A stretch of DNA of 64,000 nt from a virus, in the IMG/VR virus record IMGVR_UViG_3300025030_000093, positions 1-64,000 of that record. One strand, given 5' to 3'. The first letter of the stretch is position 1. The number at the start of each line of letters is the position of its first letter. The position numbers and the translations under genes are program-made. This document shows, piece after piece, positions 63,877-64,000 of this stretch. The notes under the pieces are model-generated. The model searched no databases. It was not told the DNA's origin and worked only from the letters and a program-made list of their open reading frames with translations.

Positions 63877-64000
63877 ATACTTACAGCCCCTTTGCTCATT
63901 ATTCTCAAACAGCCCAGCCATATCCCGCCAAGGGTAAGGGGGGCGTCGTAAACAAAACGCTATGTACATACGTCTCGGTTAGCGAGAAACCCTATGTTTG

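Noticed and set aside
1-64000. Genome-wide reassignment of UAA
   Set aside because: Capsid, scaffold, TerS, amidase and RecT genes end at TAA at sensible positions, so UAA is used as a stop despite the UUA-anticodon gene.
1-64000. Integrase, attachment site or insertion sequence
   Set aside because: No tyrosine or serine recombinase motifs, transposase or paired att-like repeats were seen.

Overview
This window is most of a tailed double-stranded DNA bacteriophage genome, or a prophage read through without host genes. It has a complete head, packaging and short-tail gene set, dense arrays of very small overlapping genes with strong AAGGAGG-type ribosome binding sites, and no housekeeping genes. 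Portal, paired terminase subunits, P22 gp4-like adaptors, a P22 gp10-like protein and ejection proteins point to a podovirus-like virion. The host is probably a Gram-negative, Bacteroidetes- or Chlorobi-like bacterium. The hints are signal peptides ending in AQ or SQ, a Reg_prop beta-propeller, and TTATCCACA DnaA boxes. No integrase was seen, so temperate life is suggested only by a Cro/CI-like repressor.

Layout. (1) 1-711: two leftward genes, one a repeat protein cut by the window edge and one an XRE-family repressor. A divergent promoter pair with repressor-like palindromes fills 742-853. (2) 880-19049: a long rightward early operon. It holds a YqaJ/RecE exonuclease with a RecT annealase, an HNH endonuclease, a nucleoside deoxyribosyltransferase-like enzyme, a RuvC-like resolvase, two SSB proteins, a dNMP-kinase-like P-loop protein, a metallophosphoesterase and about thirty-five small unknown proteins. 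It also carries noncoding structured stretches, including three tRNA-Leu-like elements that share the same closing stem, and a structured RNA locus of about 400 nt at 3927-4345. Three tandem hairpins at 19064-19150 end it. (3) 57345-19156: one leftward late block. From promoter-proximal to distal it holds small genes, an amidase, a secreted propeller protein, terminase small and large subunits, the portal, a set of small accessory genes, a phage GroES, scaffold, head proteins, a beta-helix protein, three adaptor paralogues, the gp10-like protein, ejection proteins including one of 2129 residues, fibre-like and secreted proteins, and membrane proteins probably used in lysis. Internal terminators cut it into sections. 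Two degenerate tRNA-like genes lie on the opposite strand at 54688-54840, one with a UUA (ochre-reading) anticodon. (4) 57106-57683: a divergent control region. (5) 57684-63652: a second rightward operon of about twenty small proteins with repeated upstream control blocks, tandem DnaA boxes, a strong candidate -1 frameshift gene and a terminator. (6) The right end has an inverted repeat around a DnaA box and a leftward membrane peptide.

How it works together. The repressor probably controls the rightward early promoter. The exonuclease, annealase, SSB and resolvase genes form a recombination-replication module. The second rightward operon may be tied to replication initiation through its DnaA boxes. 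The late block builds and fills the head, closes it with adaptor and hub proteins, and lyses the cell. Coordinates and translations were read by eye; family names come from recognisable motifs, not from database searches.
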